Part shown: one piece after another, positions 58,602 through 64,000 of the stretch
How positions within the stretch are numbered: the stretch's first letter is position 1
Layout of the letters: each line of letters opens with the position of its first letter
NCBI RefSeq assembly: GCF_900497805.2
Contig: NW_020954590.1
Span: 90,690,706-90,754,705, forward strand
Direction: 5' to 3'
Length of the DNA: 64,000 nucleotides
Origin: Vombatus ursinus
Lineage: Eukaryota > Chordata > Mammalia > Diprotodontia > Vombatidae
Translations under genes and position numbers: made by a program
Notes under the pieces: model-generated
The model's database searches: none
What the model was told of the DNA's origin: nothing
Seen by the model: only the letters and a program-made list of their open reading frames with translations

Positions 58602-58636
58602 CATTATTATCATTATTATTATTATTATTATTATTA
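58602..58636. repeat. (ATT)n microsatellite
   Basis: Trinucleotide run with one ATC interruption. Confidence 0.92.
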
Positions 58637-58714
58637 AACAGCTTTGGAATAGTTCTGAATCGCACCCAAATAATTAACTCCTTAACAGAATAAGACTAAA
58701 TGGCTAAAGTCAGC

Positions 58715-58815
58715 TGATATTCATATACAGATATATACATATTATATATGTACATATGCATGAATATAAATACATTTGTATATATGTATGTACACATACA
58801 TGTATTATCTACTAT
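58715..58815. repeat. (TATA/TACA/TATG)n stretch
   Basis: Imperfect AT-rich tetranucleotides. Confidence 0.8.
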
Positions 58816-59424
58816 ATATGTTTAATAAAAGCTAAAATGTAGTAGTGGCAAAGTTTTTTTTTTAATTTCATAGTGCTATTAAAAATATTTTAGGTGTTTC
58901 AAGATATTTGAGGTATGTGTAAATACTCATCTGGAATTGTTACTCATTGGTGTCAAATAGTTAAAAAAAAATATTTGTTATGTCAAGAAAGGTATTTTCC
59001 TGAAATCAATACGGCCTTTTGCATCTCTACTTCTTGAAGCTTTGCTTGATTTCTTGCAGATTTTTTTTTTAATACTTGACAGAGATGACCTCCTTTATTT
59101 CTGCATCCAGAGAGTACAGTTTCCAAAGATTACTGTTTGACACAAAAGTTGGCTGGAGTCCTTCCAAAGGAAAATAAAAGTATGAAGGACAGAGAATTGA
59201 TAGGCATGCTATATAGCTAATATTACCGATCTTTGCTGAACCAGGAGAGAATGATAAACATTTTAAGTTAAAACTGAAATGTAACTTAAAAAAAAAAAAC
59301 AACAAAGTTTTCTCCTGAAATGGGGCATTCATGACATGTCCTAAAGCCTAAGGATTTTAAATATGTTAACTATAAGAAATGGGATAAAAGCCTGTAGTAT
59401 GTGGCAATGTCATTTAATTCACAA

Positions 59425-59514
59425 ACATAAGTGTGTATGTTTGTATGTGTATATATACGTGAGTATATATATATATGTTTGTGTGTGCATATATGTATGT
59501 ATATATATAAATAC
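59425..59514. repeat. (TATG/TA)n stretch
   Basis: GTGTATATATACGTGAGTAT and similar, next to a SINE target site. Confidence 0.85.
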
Positions 59515-59524
59515 ATGGATATAT

Positions 59525-59679
59525 TTTTTGGGGGAGGTGTGAGGCAATCAGGGTTAAGTGACTTGCCCAGGGTCATACAGCTAGTAAGTGTCAAGTGTTT
59601 GGTCTGAGGCTGGATTTGAACTCAGTTCCTCCTGACTCCAGGCCTGGTACTCTATCCACTGTGCCACCTGGCTGCCCCT
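59525..59679 (-). mobile_element. Short marsupial SINE with perfect 10-bp target-site duplication
   Basis: On +: GGGTTAAGTGACTTGCCCAG, GGTCATACAGCTAGTAAGTG, CCACTGTGCCACCTGGCTGC. Flanked by ATGGATATAT at 59515-59524 and 59680-59689. Confidence 0.88.
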
Positions 59680-59707
59680 ATGGATATATATTCTTATCAA
59701 ACTATAT

Positions 59708-59890
59708 ACCCTCCCTTTCTCCTCTCCTCTCCTCTCCTCTCCTCTCCTCTCCTCTCCTCTCCTCTCCTCTCCTTTCCTCTCCTCTCCTTTCCTCTCCTCT
59801 CCTCTCCTATCCCCTCCTGTTCCCTCCTCTCCCTTCTTCTCCTCTCCTCTCCTCTTCTCTCCTCTCCCCTCCTCTTCTTTTCTCTCTCTC
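59708..59890. repeat. (CCTCT)n pyrimidine tract
   Basis: About 180 bp of CCTCT/CTCCT units with drift at the right end. The 106-codon Ser/Leu-rich frame over it is an artefact. Confidence 0.95.
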
Positions 59891-59949
59891 TCGCCCTTCC
59901 TTCCAAGATGTCTAATTAGACTGAGAAGGGAAGAAAGTCCAAAATTGGG

Positions 59950-62900
59950 GATTTATATACATCTTTGAAGGTGTTTGGGAAGGTGAGAGGTTATGTTGAT
60001 TTGGGTTATACAAGATGCTGTCTATAGACTGTTCTTTTCCACGGGCTTAAACTATGCGAACTGAAAGAATCATGAGACATCCCTGCTTCTATTTCCTTTA
60101 ACTTTATGTAGCCCTGTCACTAGTTCAGATATGAGGATTCTAGGCATTACTACATTCTTGCCTTAGCATAATAGGATATTAAATCATTACTTCACTAAAT
60201 CATCCCAGAATGCTGTGATTTTTGAGTTTGTGTGTTTTTATAGATTTCCTATCTCTTCCATTTTTTTTTAATCAAGCTGATAGCTGTCATTTATCACTAC
60301 TATACTTTGTATCAGCCCCTCTTCCACCTTCTTCTGTGGACTAGGTAACCAAATAACAAACTTCTTAGAACCAGTACAAAATGTGAGTAAAAAGTTCCAG
60401 ATACATGATGCTACTAAGCAGCTCCATTCTGGAGAGATAAGTTGTTGGTATCATTTCTATGAACCATAGGATTCAAAAGTCTAAAGTAGCATGAAAACTT
60501 TGAAACTCAGCAAATAGCCTTAAATAGAAAATCTATTTTAGAGCACTAAACCCATTGGTGACTGCATTAACATATGAACTGTGTAAAATATTGACATACA
60601 TAAAGCAGTTGCTACAATAAAGAGGCCAAAAGACTTATGACACTTTTCTCATTCAAGAGCAATACTAGTTTAGAATACAAAGTCAATTATAATACCCTTC
60701 AGAAGATTAAAGCAAATTACAAGTAGTCTCACTTTAAAAAAAATGAAAAACAGTGGAAATAAAAATAAATCAACAGAAATTTTGACATGAGTTTTTATCT
60801 GAGCCATATTCTTCTAAAAAGTTATAGACGAAACTGGCAGGAAGACAATAAACTAATGTGAAACAAAAAACAACAAAAATTAGGTCATATGACATAAGAT
60901 GGCAGGTCCTAGTGTTGTTCCCTAGATCCACCACCTCAAACCAACAGATAATGTTCTAGATATATAGATATTTAAGTTATAGCAAGAAGAAAAGATATGA
61001 AACATCTCCACACTTCTTTAAACTGAAATGACAGGACAGACTTGAAACCCACATCTTCACCCCAAATCCAGTTCCTGCAAACCCTACATCTCACCAAACC
61101 GTACTATTTTCCTTTTAGAGTTCTATCTGAGGTGAATCTTATTATTCCCCTATTATTCTCAGTGAACCAAAGATCACTTCATATGCATGACCATTTCACC
61201 CTGTTTGAGAGGGTAAACAGCTCTGATTGGGGGAGGATGGGAATGACAATAACATGTGCCTGCTAATGGAAAAGTATAAGAGTTCTAAATCAAGTTTTAG
61301 CCAACCCCTGTGGAGCTTACTCAGAATAGGCAGAGAGAAAGCTTCTTCTAAACCCTAACTTGAAATCACCCTAACCTAATGGATGGTGCAGGAGAAAACA
61401 TCGAGTCTGTGTTTGGGAGAAGGACCAGAAAATACACATGCCTGACATAATTCCACCATAACAGAAAGAATATAAGGCAAACGTCAGAGATCAAAAAGGC
61501 CAATAGAAAACTTGGAGATAAGGAGTATTTCCCAAGAAGAAAAACAATAGGGATACCAGGAAAGGTCACAATGCACTAAATAAGAATTATCATATAACAA
61601 AGAATGAATTAAAAACATCTTATAAGGGAGGGAAATGCAAGTCTGAATGGTATTCAATTAATCAATCAATCCCTGCCCTTACTTAAAGTAACTAAATTAA
61701 CAAATAAAATACTTTTCCCTAGGTGCTTTTAGTAAGTGAGAGCACCAATATTGAATCAATCAATCAATTAAAGGGTTTGTGTAAATTAAGAATCTATCAG
61801 GGAACCTAGGCCTTTGACTGTCTGGCAGCTTGGAGGAGAAGGCAATTCTAGCCATGTTCCTTCAGGAGGAATTTCTTAAGAGGAGGGGAGGAATTCAGCC
61901 TCTCCTTCCCTCTCCATATACATGCACACCCCTGTCCAGATTTCAACTTTATGAATTTTGTGAGATATTCAGTCAAAAAATGTGAAGTTTTCATGGGCAT
62001 ACTGGCAGCCTCCCAGGAACAGCAGTGACTGACAGTAGTGATTGTTTCAGGAGCCAAGGACAACCTAGACATGCCGAGGAAATGCAATTTTAGCACTTTA
62101 CAAGGAGCCCAGCAAAACGAACAAGAAAACAAACAAAAACAAAAACAAAAAAACTACACCATGAATAAGGGGAACATCAAGAAGACTTCACAAGGGGGAA
62201 AAAACTTCCTTCCAATAATCAGGAGCTGTCAGTTCACTCTTCCGCCACAAGAACGTTGTAATCTTGGGCCTCCTTTTTTTGACTCTGTATGTACTTAGGG
62301 GAGGATATATCATAATTTTTTTTTTCTTATGGGAAAAGAATTTTTTAAACCAACTGTTCTACTACACTATCCTAGTAAACACCCATTTCTAAAAGCTAAT
62401 TAGATCTGGATAATTAATTGATATAAACTGATCATCAATGGGGTAAGCACAGTGGTGGAGGCTCATGAGATATAGTATTAGAACAACCCTTCAACCTCTC
62501 AGGATCTATTAGAACAAATAACTAGTCACATCCTGGGGCCCAATCGATGCTTTCAAGTAGAAGCTGAGAGTAGCTCCAAAATAGGCACTACATAAGACAA
62601 CAAAGTGTATGGGTCTCCCTAAAATAATGAATCAACAACTAGAACTTCCAGAGAGATTCAAAAGAGAAATGGGTAAATTAATAAGGGGAATAAGGATGGA
62701 AATAAAGATTGTAATTAGGACATAAATCAATGATCTCAGAAAGAAACACAATTTGGAGAAGACAGCAAAGTTAATTGCAATATACTTAGAGATTCTAAAT
62801 AGGAAAGAGAAGTACTTATCTACTTTTATTTTGTTCTAAAATCTTCTAAAATGAGCACCAATTTAGAATTTCATTCAAACTCAATGGAAGATTCTCAGAT

Positions 62901-63150
62901 GAATCAAGTTAGTCAAGGTATAGCAACATGGGTCTGCTGAATCTTCTGAATTCCCCATTTCTTTTCCTCTAACAAGCCCCAGGTCTTAGCCCATTTGTTT
63001 CCCTTAATGGATTCTCACTGTCACAAGACCCTTCTCTAAAATCTGTCTTCATCTCCCTGCTTTTCTGGTGGCAGGGGATACAAGCTTTTTACTTTTTTTT
63101 CCCTTGAAAATAGCACATAATCTTTTTTAGGGTGTTTTAAGTTGTTTATA
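59950..63150. other. Stretch with no recognised repeat or gene
   Basis: No SINE, LINE or DNA transposon words were recognised in about 3.2 kb, and the short open frames have no familiar motif. It may be old unique intron sequence or an element family I do not know. Confidence 0.5.
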
Positions 63151-63187
63151 TGGAATCAGTATGTCAAAATATACAGAGCTTCAAATC

Positions 63188-63242
63188 ACACATGCACACA
63201 CACATGTGCATATGCGCGCGCACACACACATATACATATACA
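63188..63242. repeat. (CA)n microsatellite
   Basis: CACATGCACACACACATGTG to CACACACATATACATATAC. Confidence 0.85.
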
Positions 63243-63334
63243 TTCATATTTCTAGTTGAGCCTCCTTTTCTATGTAAAGGTATATAAACCTTAGTCTTTC
63301 TTAATTCTTTTCTCCTTATTTGACTGAATTCATT

Positions 63335-63510
63335 AGGCTCAGAATCTGTAAACCTGGGTTCTTGTCCTATCTCTACAACCAATATGGCGTTTGAATTTGA
63401 ATAAGATCCTGTCTCTTTCTGGGTCTCAGTTTTCTCTTCCATCAAATGTGAGGGTTTGTACATGTTATCTTTAAAGTCCCATCTAGCTCTAAAATTTTGT
63501 GTTTCAAATG
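63335..63510 (+). mobile_element. MIR-type SINE
   Basis: AATCTGTAAACCTGGGTTCT, GGGTCTCAGTTTTCTCTTCC, AAAGTCCCATCTAGCTCTAA in sense order. Confidence 0.75.
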
Positions 63511-63779
63511 ATTTTAAGGTATAGTTCTCTGAATAACTTGAGACAGCACAGGTTTAATTATTTTTACTAGATGTTGAGAAATGGATATAAGTAGCTTAAA
63601 AGTAGTATAAGTATCCAAAATTACTCAAATGTAAGTCTAATCAATTCTCCTGCAAAAGGTCTGAGGTTTTTAAATTAATCTCAAGCTTAGTAGGAATCAA
63701 CAATATGATATGATAGTCAAAAGTGCCAATGCAATTTTAGGCTACTTTAAGAGATTCATAGTATCTACATCTAGTAAAG

Positions 63780-63907
63780 TTATAACCCTGGTTAAGATTA
63801 CACTTAGACAATTGTGTTCTGTTTTGGGTGCCATATAATAGAAATGACTTTGATAAACTGAAAACCTTTCTAGAGGAAAGTGGTCAGGATTGGAAAAGGC
63901 TTTGAGA
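63780..63907 (+). mobile_element. L3/CR1-type LINE fragment
   Basis: CCTGGTTAAGATTACACTTA, ATTGTGTTCTGTTTTGGGTG and GACTTTGATAAACTGAAAAC follow the sense CR1-clade VRPHLEYCVQFWAP region. Confidence 0.72.
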
Positions 63908-64000
63908 TTTTATATATTTATATGTATGTAGATGTATAGATGTATATATGTATATATACACACACATATACACATACATACATATCTACAGATATGGATA
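63908..64000. repeat. (TATG/TACA)n stretch at the window edge
   Basis: Imperfect tetranucleotide array running to the end of the window. Confidence 0.85.

Larger units (their letters stand above)
39930..64000 (+). other. C8orf34 intron downstream of exon 3 of the window (partial)
   Basis: Begins with a consensus GTAAGT donor; its acceptor is outside the window. Repeats are listed separately. Nothing recognised in 43200-43870, 44030-44600, 45600-46280, 48970-49910, 55500-57290, 58100-58590, 58820-59420 and 59950-63150. Confidence 0.75.

Noticed and set aside
59595-59915. 106-codon Ser/Leu/Pro-rich frame
   Set aside because: Covers an antisense SINE and a CCTCT microsatellite.
61738-61765. 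Short ATCAATCAATCA repeats
   Set aside because: Too short to be more than low complexity.
1-64000. CRISPR arrays, operons, tRNA genes, phage or toxin-antitoxin modules
   Set aside because: None seen. The sequence is vertebrate intron with regular dispersed repeats; the tRNA-like heads belong to SINEs.

Overview
This is an intron-dominated stretch of a mammalian genome, almost certainly a marsupial. The evidence is the repeat content: dozens of tRNA/MIR-type CORE-SINEs of the marsupial kind (inner words such as GGTTAAGTGACTTGCCCAGG and a GTTGTTCAGTC end), marsupial-type LINE-1 3' ends, old L2 and L3/CR1 LINEs, marsupial hAT and mariner remnants, and no Alu, B1/B2 or carnivore SINEs. Species cannot be fixed by eye. 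Base composition is AT-rich and there are no bacterial or viral gene arrays.

One host gene is recognised, on the + strand: three consecutive internal coding exons of the orthologue of human C8orf34 (VEST-1), at 29113-29260, 35486-35617 and 39801-39929. They have canonical AG/GT borders and join in a single open frame without a stop (phases 0-1, 1-1, 1-1). The first exon carries most of the dimerisation/docking (RIIa-like) domain. The second carries a lysine-rich stretch and a Ser/Pro segment. The third carries a conserved tryptophan-bearing segment followed by a charged helix. Neither end of the gene is in the window: 29 kb of upstream intron and 24 kb of downstream intron surround the exons.

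Layout. 1-29112: intron with old L2 copies (all sense to the gene), L1 3' ends (all antisense), many SINEs, a 7SL RNA pseudogene (10611-10914), a nested SINE cluster (13082-14125), a palindromic hAT-type MITE (15711-15913) and a roughly 2 kb L2 copy with a SINE inside it (16500-18650). 29261-35485: intron with a mariner-like remnant, two adjacent L1 3' ends and an inverted repeat around the first of them. 35618-39800: intron with a long GT microsatellite that contains a 10-N assembly gap. 39930-64000: intron with L3/CR1, L2, L1 and hAT remnants, SINEs, and a roughly 3 kb stretch (59950-63150) in which no repeat was recognised.

The open frames of 60-150 codons elsewhere in the window are antisense, repeat-derived or low-complexity and are not called as genes. 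No new biological system was found. The observations most worth checking are the UG-repeat tracts that bracket the 132-nt exon, the frame-neutral pair of exons, a 195-bp duplicated block (2573/3248), the inverted repeat around an L1, and the opposite strand biases of L1 and L2.
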